Shown piece by piece: positions 45,226 through 56,489 of a DNA stretch of 59,130 nt. Below the pieces are notes generated by a model. It had not been told where the DNA came from. It did no database searches and worked only from the letters and a program-made list of their open reading frames with translations. The stretch lies in assembly GCA_004352715.1 (NCBI GenBank), contig SCFE01000094.1, forward strand, positions 478,304 through 537,433, given 5' to 3'. A program made the position numbers and the translations under genes. How positions within the stretch are numbered: the stretch's first letter is position 1; every line of letters begins with the position of its first letter. The stretch comes from Hofstenia miamia (lineage: Eukaryota > Xenacoelomorpha > Acoela).

Positions 45226-47386
45226 TTGTGTAATGACAGTTTAGATTAACATTACTGCTGATTAACCTTGCATATTGAAACAAATGTCATCAATTACAGC
45301 TGCTTAGAATTAATTAAGTACAAAATGTTGACAGCTGAGGATTTAACATGGCAACTGTGGCAGTCTATGAACAACAGATAAGATTACATAAGGTAGTGAA
45401 ACAAATGGAAACACTCTTTCTATCATTGGTAATGCCAGAGTGTAAATAGAAAGACACTCTTGTGAATGAAATGCTAACATTAAGGCATTACTGTTATCAG
45501 CAAAAAATAAAAACTAAATTGATTTCAACAACAACCTTAAAGTATAAATATAAGAAAAGCTTCACCACTCCCACAGAAATCACAATGGTAAACACAAAAT
45601 TCAGAAATCACAAAAACAGACTAAGGTGGACAAAGACTCCCATATCATGAAATATGCCAAAGAAATGCCCTATATCTGAATCAGAAAGATGCCATGATGA
45701 TGCCTCCCCTACATTATCAACCCCTCAACCAATGGCAAAGTTGCCAAAGGAAATAGTTTTTACAACCCAACTCCCTCAATAACCACCAGCAGATTCAAGA
45801 TTTTCAGTAGACATCAGAGAACTCTGGGAAACAAAGAAGACAATATATTGAGATAGTGTTGCTCAAAAAACAATTTGAATGAGAATTGATAATATTGTAA
45901 ATAAGACTCAAAGTGCAAGAAAGCATTGTAGATCCTATTATTGGAAATTAATGCTAGAGAAGAAAAAGCATGCAAATGGCATGAGAAATTCAACTGCTGA
46001 AAAGCAGAAAAAGCAAATATAAAATGATGGAGTGAAGACTAATGAGAAAAGACAATCAATGTATTTAGAAGTTGGAAATGTTAAGAAATGAAAATTAACT
46101 GCTGTAAGAGAAAATAAGATTGAATGAATGGCTACAAGAAGAGAAGGAGACAGGGAAGGCAAATCATGAACAATGCAATGATAAACCACTCATTACTATT
46201 ACTGAACTCACTTTTCAAGATGAGCCGGAACACTAATTAGAGGGGGAATGCACACATTGTCAAAATACAGTTATGATCTGCTGGAAATGGATGAAAAAGA
46301 AACAAAATTTGTAAATTGACTAAGTGCACTGATAGCAATTAACTCAAACCAGAACAAAACAGGATGAAAGGCCTTGCTTTACAAGCTCAATACTGAGCCA
46401 GCATAAAAATAATGATATGGCCCCTGCAGAGGCACACTAATGAAATTTACTGGAAGTCTAATTCAAGCTTCAATGAACTAAACATGCAATAGCTAACAGT
46501 AGGGTAAGAGACATTGGCAACCAGATTTCCACCATACCTATACAGAGCTGCATACCATCATTACCTGATGATGGAAAACACAGTGAATTGTGATGGACTG
46601 ATCTATTAGAAGAGATTCTAAAGGTTTACAATATAAAATGTCAAATGGAGATCATAATGATAATAAAAGTTAGAAATAATAATCTGAAGAATATTACATA
46701 CAATGAAATAGTAAAGAATAAGAGTTTTTTTGTAATGTTCATGAAAAACCTCAGGCACTTTTTAACATATTTGAATTCCTTTACATAAATTAACCTATTT
46801 GCAGTAGTAAAGTTCATACTACTGATGCTGGCACAATAATGGCACTATTGGTAGCTATAAAAGTTATTGGCTATATACATGACTCTATTGTAGAATCACA
46901 GGGGAGCTCAGCCACTCCAGCAGTACTAGGGAACTCAATAGTTTCAACAGAAGGTTTCAAAGGCTACCATCACAGTGAGTGACCCACATTCTAACAGAAC
47001 AAATAAAAGTATTGGTAATTTGCCATCATAACAAAGTACAAGAAAGATCCACCAAGATTTCATCTCCAATGAAAACCAACTTGTATGGCATTGCACCTAA
47101 GCAGTATCCTTGAAGTGAACTCCAAACTCACCAAGGTGCTAACCTACATGTTTCCAGTTGTTAATTTCTAGCTCAATAAAACAGATCTCAGTTGTTCTTA
47201 TCTCAGCTCATGTAATAAATAAAAGCATGTAGTTGTCATGCATTCACATTAACCAGTGGCTAAATTGTCATCACAGTGTGTAATTATAATGTGCATGTTC
47301 AAATTGCAGTGCTTGAATAAAAGTTGTTATTCCCTACTTGTAGACATAGAGTTAACCTAATTCCATCCACAATTTGGGCTGCCTGC
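45226..47386. other. Decayed element sequence between Ty3 copy 2 and the inverted LTR
   Basis: No intact gene. Positions 47150-47386 read on the minus strand align with the leader of Ty3 copy 1 (5349-5570; shared GAATGCATG and ATGAGCTGAGATAA), so this is internal sequence of a third, inverted copy. Plus-strand frames around 45462-45780 (HKNRLRWTKTP) look like coding debris but are full of stops. Confidence 0.5.
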
Positions 47387-47929
47387 TGGAATAGAGTAAG
47401 TTGTCAACCTAAACTCTGAGGAGTAACTCCCAAATTGTTGGCAGAGGCTTAAGCAATTATTATTAAATCCATAACTATGCCTAAAAATGGTTAGCTAGAT
47501 AAAGAAAAAAGCAAACATTTTTGAGTGAGACAAAGTTTATTTGTGTCCTCTCAACATGTCTCTCATGTATTTATACAATATGAATGAAATATTACTTGTA
47601 TTGCTTACACTTTTCTATAGCACAAGTTCCCTCACAAAATTAAAGAGCAATTACATGTCTGCATAAATTCAAGGGGACAGCAATTTTAATATTGAAAATA
47701 ATACACTAGATCTAACTAATTACATCAAAGTGACATCACTACTGAAATTAAGAGCATGTCTGCATAAATTCAAGGGGACAGCAATTTTAATATTGAAAAT
47801 ACTACACTAGATATAACTAATTACGTCAAAGTGACATCACTACTGAAATTAAGAGCAAAATTAAGCTCGAATTTCCAAAATACCATTGAAATAATAAAGT
47901 AAGAAAAGAGGGCCCTGAGTGATTCTACA
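47387..47929 (-). repeat. Inverted LTR of the same Ty3 family
   Basis: On the minus strand it begins TGTAGAATCACTCAGGGCCC and ends ACTCTATTCCA, followed by a PBS-like AGGCAGCCC. TATAAATA is at 47568-47575 and AATAAA at 47536-47541. It is 543 bp against 470 bp in copy 1, and the surplus includes the 101-bp tandem duplication at 47654-47855. Confidence 0.7.
47654..47855 (-). repeat. 101-bp tandem duplication in LTR U3
   Basis: Units 47654-47754 and 47755-47855 differ at about three bases. They lie upstream of the TATA box on the LTR's strand, where duplicated enhancers are common in LTRs. Confidence 0.85.
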
Positions 47930-50766
47930 CTATGATTACATTTGAAAATGTGTTAATACAAAGTAGTGATACACCACTCACTGGAGAAACTCAACTCCCT
48001 TCATCATGCCAGAAATGTATCCACTTAGAAAGAAGCATCACTGAAACTAACTAAAACTGAGGAATATGCAGAAATAAACTGGAAATCTGAAGGGGCAGAA
48101 GAACTCATCTAGAAGATGAATTAGCTGGTTTATAGTAAGTCCACATGTTTACATTCATTGCAACAAAACTAAAAGAGGTGCATGTGACATCATCCTCAAA
48201 ATACTATTTTTTATATTAGATTTGGTTCAACTAAGAATTGTGACAATTGAAATTAATCTTTTACTCTTTTGATAAAAAGCCAGGCACAACACAAGTTTAG
48301 TTCTGTCCTGGCAGAAGATTAAAATGAGCAAGGTACCTATTTGCTGAAACAAAATTTTTAACAGGTCAGCTTCTATTTGAAATTTAATTCAAATACACCT
48401 GATTTGTGTACTTGGAAAGCACCAAAACTTATGGTGAAAAAAAAGAAAAGTAATGAAAAACTACTTGAAAGTTGGTAATTAAAAATCTCTCAATTTATTG
48501 ATATAAAATTATCTACTTTAAGCCCTTTACATTTTCTGCTTAAAATAGTTTATTTCTAACTATTAATTAAAACTTATTTGATATCTTACTAATTACCAAT
48601 TGCACCATTCTGTTGTGTATTTTAAATCTGATATTTATATTTTTGTTTAATTACTTTTGTACAAGTATTATGTTACTCTCCAGTGTTTTGTTTAACAATA
48701 CAACTAGAATCAAGCTTTGTTACACTATCTTATATATATCTTTTTTACGTTATTTAAGATAGATGCAAGCTTAAATAAATTTGACAACTGGGATTAGTAA
48801 TATTTTTCTGCCAAATTCCCACTGTTGTGATTGATGTTGCCAACATTCATTCTAGGTTAAATTGTAGGAGTTATTATTTTCTTGCCCAATCAGCATAGTC
48901 TGCATAGAACAAGTTTAACAAGAATACTTGTTAATGCAAATTCAAATATATTCATATGTAGTGGTAATCACTCCCAGTAAATGCCCAGTTGCAAATAGGG
49001 AAATAAACTCAATGAATCAATAAATGATTAGTCTTTATCTGTATTGAATTTATTTTTAATGTCTATTAACATTGGTATTAAGTAATTGAAGTTGTTATTA
49101 AACATTAAGATCTTTTATTCAATTCTCCACTCTTTTACTGAATAAGTAACATCAAGCTTTTACTTAAATTGTTAATAAACACTCACTTATTGAGTAGAAA
49201 ACTGTGATCTTAGGTTGTTTTAAACTCCAATTGAGAGACTGTATAAATTTGGTTATTCTTTGTCAATATCATAATGTACACTACAAATCAGTTGTCAAAA
49301 TTACAAAACCCTTTTTTAAGTACACCAATGTAATTGCATCATGCATAGACTGTCAGATAGAGTTATTTAGTTTTTCAAATTTATTGTGACAGTCAACAAC
49401 AAAGTCATTCCTTGACCTACATGCTTACAATGCCATTTATGGTCATAAAGAATGACTTGGCTCAATTCTAGACTTGTCAATTTCTTGTTTTCATTGATGC
49501 TTGTCACATAAAGATGGCTGCTATGAGAAGTAGAAATACTTCTCATCATGGGTTGTGCTGATTAACCTGTTTTATTTGCAATATCATTTTAGAGTTATCT
49601 GTAATCCTATTTACAATGTTAGTGTTGAACTATATGTTGTTGTACTTGTTTAACTTTTCATTTGCAGTTATCAGTAAATAAATTAAGTTTGTTATACTTT
49701 TCAATTGAAATATCTATTAAAGTAGATTACTTTGTTATAGTCTAGCCTTTGTGTTGTTTGAAATGCAATACAAATGTGTCTATGCTTAGAACAACCCCTA
49801 TGTTGTTTGTGATAACTCTAACTTTATTGTTCAATATTGAAGTGTGAAAAATCCTTCAGATGAAACAAAAATCTTATAACTAGCAAAATAGTAAACTATG
49901 TTGAATTTTAAATTCTGCTGGAGCAACAAACTAATCACAGCTTTGTCCTCAGACTCTTTGTCAGAATTGATCCACAATGGTTTTGCATTACAATAATTAT
50001 ACAAATTTCTAATGTGTACTGCACTTTAAAGCAGAGATGGAACCAGCTACCAGCCAGTTGGGCTAGGGCTGGCAATTTACTAGCCATTTACCAGTCAAAA
50101 TTATAAAAAATATTCTTGTTTTATCTTGTAAATATGGATTACTTTTCTTAGTTTGGAAGGTATTTCTATTAACATCTAAAATTCAAAAAAATTTTGTAGT
50201 ATGAGCCATCTCCAGTATTGCAATTACATTAATAATTAAATTCGCTTTCTGGAATCTCTCATAAATGTTGCTACAAACGAAGTTGTTCTGCTTTTTGATA
50301 GTGTAATATTATTTCAGTTGTCTATGAAACTTACTAATAATATTAAAAGAACCTGTTTATAATACTGAAGTTATAATGTATTGAAATTTGAGAGACTGCA
50401 TTCAAATATAGCAACTGGAACCCTTGTATTTTAATAATATTGAAGAGTATGCTCAAAATAATTTTGAAGAATGCAACAAGACATTCAAATACAAATGTCA
50501 ATAAGCACATCCTACTAAACAAGCAATTATGTTTAGTTTTAGTGAAATATTCTTTTAAATTTTATTTGTGTACTTTTAAGTTATTAAATGCTAAATGGGG
50601 TCAAATGCTACAACAATGTGAAACATATAATAGATAATGCTACTTGGTTAGTTTTATATACTTTAACTGTTCACATTTTTTAATTCACTGAAAGTGAAAA
50701 CTAGTGATTAAGGTTATACAAAGAATTAATAATTAGAAAATATCCAAATTGGGTTTTGCTAGAAAT
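47930..50766. other. AT-rich intergenic sequence
   Basis: No gene or strong repeat seen. Around 50035-50095 CAG/CCAG-rich phrases (AGCTACCAGCCAGTTGGGCT) may be an edge of a small element. Confidence 0.45.
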
Positions 50767-50965
50767 AGTAGTGTACATAAGGGAGGCTTGGTTACACAAA
50801 CTGACATTTTGACCTCTAGTGATTCACGGATATTGGAGGAGTGTTTTTTAGTGACTCACCATTTGATTGACAGATGACTAATGTTTTCACTGAGGTTACA
50901 TACTTGACTAATGGAATACTGACAGGTTGCAATAACTCGCAAAGTGCTTTTCTTGACAGCTCATG
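50767..50965 (+). repeat. Left terminal inverted repeat of Polinton copy 2
   Basis: Begins AGTAGT. The segment CAAACTGACATTTTGACCTC and roughly 150 following bases match the reverse complement of 56290-56489 at about 85-90%. AGT is the usual Polinton start. Confidence 0.75.
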
Positions 50966-52177
50966 GGTAGCCCACTGACAGTTTGCTAATAGCATTTTAA
51001 TTAGTGTACCATATTCAGCCTATTTACATGATTCATGTTCAAATTTAGTTTACCTTGTTTGATATAATGACTAATTTTTTGTTAATATGCATGCCTCAAT
51101 AATACATGTAAAACACATTAAACATTTTTAGTTAAACAAAAAGAAATTCAATTTCAATATAACAAATAATGTTTAAACATTAAAAATTCAATAACTCATA
51201 AATAGGTAAAAACAAATAGAAATTTTATATGCAAAGTAAAAATATTCCATTTCATTATCCAACTATGCAAAACAAAAGAGATTACAACAGTTTTAATGTA
51301 ATAATAATAGTGTCAGGAATTTTTTTGGAGACATTAAAAAAATACAATGTCTAGTATACCACATTAAAAACATTTTTCAAATATAAAAACTAGATATTTA
51401 AGTGAGCATGGTAAAGCCCACATTTAAAGACAAAACAAAACACATATATTAACATGCTATACTTATAATATCAGTAAATTACACTAAAAATTTCATCTAT
51501 TGCATTAGTCTATCACCACCAATGTTGATGTGAGTTCATATATTCTCGTCAACCATCATCTTCATTTCCTATGCACAGTAAATTTTTCATCAAGTCTTAT
51601 TTGTCTGATGTATGTTGATAATCACACAATGCCATCAATAAATTATATCTAAGCATCAATATAAATGTTATGCATCCACAAAATTAAATGGGGGAATAAT
51701 TACGCCATGCAAATAATAATCAAGATTTTTTATAGACACTCTCTTTTGACATATTTAATAATTAACAGAGTACTATTACAACACAGAGAATTTATATTAT
51801 CAACACAAAAGAATATGTCCTGTGGATTGATTTAGCTGCCTCCTTGGCTAACATCAGTGTAATTCCACACTGAACAGAATACATTGATTTTTGGAGTTAA
51901 CCTGCTTTATGCTATAAGAATTTGGAGGGACAATGTACGCATTGGTTTTCTGCTAACTCCCTTGCCCAATACATGATGACTTTACACAGAGACTAAATAA
52001 CATTTTAAAATCATAACCACAATAAACTATCAACTTATTTTGAGCGAGTAATTAATGGAGGTTGTTTTATATGACGGGAAACATTTCTTCTTCTTCTTAT
52101 ACCAATAGAAAATCAATAGAATTAAATGTTTAAACCAATCATCAATGATGGCGAACTTTTTTGTATACTCAGTGAAA

Positions 52178-53316
52178 CTAAATAAACCTTAGCAAAATAT
52201 ATAATAATTAATTTCTTCTACCATATTTATTGTATGAGATTTGTTAGTGTTAAAGAGGCATTCTTTCATCAGTTGATAATGGAAAACCTCTTCTTTCAAG
52301 TGAGGTATTGTAAAAATAGTAACAGACAGCTAAATATTCCATTAACTTCTTATAAATTAAAAAATGATTATACTTTTTTTGTGAATGAGTTTTCACATGG
52401 AGGCATTCTTTCATCAGCTAATGATGGAAAAAATTTTTTTTTAAACACGTGGGGATCTAAATAAACCCTTTAAAAAGATATAATTAAAATATATTATACC
52501 ATTTTCAAGATAAATTAAACGTGAGGAGCATTAGGGTGTATAGATTTTTTCAGTTGGTGGAGAATCATTCAGCAGAGTGAGGAAACTAAACTATATATTA
52601 AATAACCATTTGATTTAAAATATATTATACTGTTTACAAAATAAATTAAATGTATGGGTGGTATTGGAGAGACAGACTTTTTTTAATTAGCAAGCAAACA
52701 TTCATTGGAGGGTAATTACATTGCATGGAAAACTAAATTCACATAAATAATCAGTCAATGAAATAACTATTACCTTCTTTTACAAATATCACACGTTGGG
52801 AGAATCAGATTTTTTCAAATGGCGAACAAACAAACGGGGAGCATAATCACATCACATTGTGTGGAAACTAAAAATTCACATAAATAAACATCAGATTAAT
52901 TAAATTATGCCGTTTTAAAAATAAATTAGACATAGCTGGAGCATTTTGAGAGATCAAATGGACAAGGAGAATGGCTAAACTTTGTACGCAAGGTAGTCAA
53001 TTATTCAATTGATGGAATTCTAAATAAAGAATCACTATAAAATCAATATTGACAAAAAACATTATGTGGAGAAATTAAACAAATTCGCATTGAACATGGT
53101 GGAGGGAGCATGAGTGAGCAATTATGTAAAAACAGCAGAGGTAGAACATTGGAAATATCTAAATGTAAAACTTAATATTTAATTTTTTAAAATTGAATTA
53201 CCATATACAAGGACTTGGAGCAGGTATAATGTGGGAGGGAGAATGAACTATGAATTACTACGTGTCGGAATCTAAAACACAAATTAATAATACATACAAT
53301 ATAAATTTTCATATAC
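52178..53316 (-). repeat. Array of about 130-bp units with mini-intron-like spacers (copy 2)
   Basis: Same organisation as 30936-32272. Spacers lie at 52178-52221, 52330-52373, 52457-52499, 52586-52630, 52733-52773, 52868-52910 (GCATAA start), 53159-53201 and 53272-53316; lengths 41-45. The spacer matching 31856-31902 keeps TTTAG but has lost GT. The spacer at 52733 keeps the TTTAG that copy 1 has lost, so the two copies complement each other in defining the unit. Confidence 0.7.
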
Positions 53317-53321
53317 CTAGA

Positions 53322-53577
53322 NNNNNNNNNNNNNNNNNNNNNNNNNNNNNNNNNNNNNNNNNNNNNNNNNNNNNNNNNNNNNNNNNNNNNNNNNNNNNNN
53401 NNNNNNNNNNNNNNNNNNNNNNNNNNNNNNNNNNNNNNNNNNNNNNNNNNNNNNNNNNNNNNNNNNNNNNNNNNNNNNNNNNNNNNNNNNNNNNNNNNNN
53501 NNNNNNNNNNNNNNNNNNNNNNNNNNNNNNNNNNNNNNNNNNNNNNNNNNNNNNNNNNNNNNNNNNNNNNNNNNNNN
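53322..53577. other. Assembly gap (256 N)
   Basis: Run of N between the array and the polymerase fragment of copy 2. Confidence 0.95.
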
Positions 53578-54745
53578 ATGTACCCAGTCTGTGATTCTTG
53601 AGGTGTGGACAATATTTCTTTGTGTTTTACTGAAGACCACCTCAGTCCACCCACAGGTAAGCTTAAACTCATGGTTATGCTATAGAGTCCATTCATATCC
53701 GTGAAAAATCTGAAATTTGTCTCCTTCTCAGGGTCATAGCTCTCCACTAGCAGGTTATTTGCCTTAAAATATTGATTGGAAAATATTGAACACATGCCTC
53801 CTCTGATGCTGTCTTGAATAAAATTCAATTCCATCTCATCATGTATAGGGTCTAGTGAAACACCAGTATACTTTAGTATCATGTGCCAGCTAAAGTTTGA
53901 TAGCATAAAAAAGTGGCCAGGGTCTAGATTATACGTCTCCATGCTCTGTATTCTAAATTAGCATATCACATCAAGGAGTAATAACATGTCTGAAATTAAA
54001 TAGTTGTTATGGTAATTTTTAAAATTTTCACACCTGCCCAAGACCCATGTGTTACTGCATTCAAAATCCAATTCCTCCTGGGTTAATGGAATTTTTCTGG
54101 TTAATGCATCTCTCCAGTGCTCCAAATCTGGGAGGCCCAACTCATTAAATTTATCAAAGCTATCAAACCATGTGAAAGGGAATACACCTTTACTGCGTGA
54201 AAACGCCTCTGTTTTTTGTTTCCCCATACCATCATTTAAAAAATTGTATTTTTCTCCTCCAATATTCTTTGTAAGGTTTGATAGACTATCACTTATGAAT
54301 TGATAGCTGTCTAAAAACCGGGAGCTCCTCATATATCAGCTTGTAATTTCCTTTTTTATTGTTATACCCATCAACTGGCACCACTAAACTTAAGGATAGA
54401 AAAACTTCAGAAGTACATGGTATGCATCTCACTTTTTCTCCATCTTTCATCTTCAAACTTTTCAATAAAATATGCATATCATATTTACTACCATTGTGCA
54501 TGAAAATCAGGGTAAATTGCGGACTTTGATTTAAAATATTGCAATTATTGTGTGTGACACCTCTTATTTCTCCAGTGAAATGGCAATGATCAATTACTTT
54601 AACATCCTCATGTGTAAACGTGTTTTTGCAAAATATACATAAGTTTCCTCTGCTCTTCTGATATTACTAGCTCGCAATAACATTGTTTCATCTCATAGGA
54701 CTGTTTTGCAAATTTCCATAAATGATTCCATTCATGCTCCATACA
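53578..54745 (-). pseudogene. Polinton-type DNA polymerase B, copy 2 fragment
   Basis: Covers the endonuclease VII-like region to polymerase motif A (DMNGLYSITM). From about 53660 upward it is almost identical to 33480-34565 (a handful of differences), including the TAA at 53958, the one-base shift near 54323 and the 20-base deletion near 54630. Below 53645 it agrees better with copy 3. It lacks the single-base deletion of copy 1 near 33826, so YHNNYLISDM stays in frame. Gaps lie at both ends, so assembly misplacement is possible. Confidence 0.8.
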
Positions 54746-55745
54746 NNNNNNNNNNNNNNNNNNNNNNNNNNNNNNNNNNNNNNNNNNNNNNNNNNNNNNN
54801 NNNNNNNNNNNNNNNNNNNNNNNNNNNNNNNNNNNNNNNNNNNNNNNNNNNNNNNNNNNNNNNNNNNNNNNNNNNNNNNNNNNNNNNNNNNNNNNNNNNN
54901 NNNNNNNNNNNNNNNNNNNNNNNNNNNNNNNNNNNNNNNNNNNNNNNNNNNNNNNNNNNNNNNNNNNNNNNNNNNNNNNNNNNNNNNNNNNNNNNNNNNN
55001 NNNNNNNNNNNNNNNNNNNNNNNNNNNNNNNNNNNNNNNNNNNNNNNNNNNNNNNNNNNNNNNNNNNNNNNNNNNNNNNNNNNNNNNNNNNNNNNNNNNN
55101 NNNNNNNNNNNNNNNNNNNNNNNNNNNNNNNNNNNNNNNNNNNNNNNNNNNNNNNNNNNNNNNNNNNNNNNNNNNNNNNNNNNNNNNNNNNNNNNNNNNN
55201 NNNNNNNNNNNNNNNNNNNNNNNNNNNNNNNNNNNNNNNNNNNNNNNNNNNNNNNNNNNNNNNNNNNNNNNNNNNNNNNNNNNNNNNNNNNNNNNNNNNN
55301 NNNNNNNNNNNNNNNNNNNNNNNNNNNNNNNNNNNNNNNNNNNNNNNNNNNNNNNNNNNNNNNNNNNNNNNNNNNNNNNNNNNNNNNNNNNNNNNNNNNN
55401 NNNNNNNNNNNNNNNNNNNNNNNNNNNNNNNNNNNNNNNNNNNNNNNNNNNNNNNNNNNNNNNNNNNNNNNNNNNNNNNNNNNNNNNNNNNNNNNNNNNN
55501 NNNNNNNNNNNNNNNNNNNNNNNNNNNNNNNNNNNNNNNNNNNNNNNNNNNNNNNNNNNNNNNNNNNNNNNNNNNNNNNNNNNNNNNNNNNNNNNNNNNN
55601 NNNNNNNNNNNNNNNNNNNNNNNNNNNNNNNNNNNNNNNNNNNNNNNNNNNNNNNNNNNNNNNNNNNNNNNNNNNNNNNNNNNNNNNNNNNNNNNNNNNN
55701 NNNNNNNNNNNNNNNNNNNNNNNNNNNNNNNNNNNNNNNNNNNNN
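54746..55745. other. Assembly gap of exactly 1000 N
   Basis: Placeholder of unknown true length inside Polinton copy 2. Confidence 0.97.
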
Positions 55746-56289
55746 GAAACTTGGTTAGCGTGTATTATTCTTTAAGAAAATTTGTTTAACTTGTATAAAA
55801 CAGGGAAATTTTTTATGTGTAAGAGAAAATATTCACTAACTCAATATTACAAAATACAGTGCAAACCAAATTAGTCAGCAGTGTATGCAAGCAAACCACG
55901 TCTGTCATTAGAAATCATGGAAATGGATCAATAAATATAATGTGTGTTACGAATTTTGACAAAATGCGAAGTATGGTTTTTTGAAGCTTCCCAAAAATGA
56001 TATAAGCAATGTATGTATAACCTTTTCGAATTTTTGGAAAATATGATAAGCGTAGTTTGTCATTGTGTTCTGTAGCCTTTACATGTAATGGAAAATTAGT
56101 TTGTAATATTGTGTACGTATCTGACAAAGGGTTGTTATAATAAAGTATATATTAACGTGATGTAATGTATGCAAACAATTGTGATATTAACAAAGTGAAA
56201 TTAGTCATACCAAAACAGTGTAAAATTGGCCATAACATAAATCACCATAAAATCAATTAAAAAGTATCATGAATCACTAATTGAAATCC
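55746..56289. other. Non-coding sequence before the right TIR of Polinton copy 2
   Basis: No gene seen and no match to copy 1. Confidence 0.5.
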
Positions 56290-56489
56290 ATTAAGACCTG
56301 TCAAAAAGCACTTTGCCAGTTATCACAACCTGTCAGAAATTCATTAGTCAAGTATGTGATGTCACTGAAAACCTATTAGTGAACTGTCAATCAAACGCTG
56401 AGTCACTAAAAACACTCCTCCAATATCCGTGAATCACTAGAGGTCAAAATGTCAGTTTGTGACTTCTCCCCTCCCCCTATATTACTACT
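56290..56489 (-). repeat. Right terminal inverted repeat of Polinton copy 2
   Basis: Read on the minus strand from 56489: AGTAGTAATATAGGGGGAGG, then CACAAACTGACATTTTGACC and TCTAGTGATTCACGGATATT, matching the left TIR with small differences. Confidence 0.75.

Larger units (their letters stand above)
50767..56489 (-). mobile_element. Polinton/adintovirus-like element, copy 2, TIR-bounded
   Basis: Two inverted repeats of about 200 bp enclose the repeat-unit array, a PolB fragment and two gaps (256 N and 1000 N). The visible length of 5.7 kb is far below the 15-20 kb of complete Polintons, but the 1000-N gap is a placeholder. A clean 6-bp target duplication is not evident: AGAAAT before the left end, CAGAAT after the right end. 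Immediately past 56489 the sequence continues as PolB copy 3, interrupted at motif C, suggesting insertion of this element into another copy. Confidence 0.65.

Noticed and set aside
47930-50766. Host gene between the inverted LTR and the Polinton
   Set aside because: Only short frames of about 60 codons without domains or splice context.
54706-55789. Plus-strand frames of 350-355 codons
   Set aside because: Spans the 1000-N gap inside Polinton copy 2.
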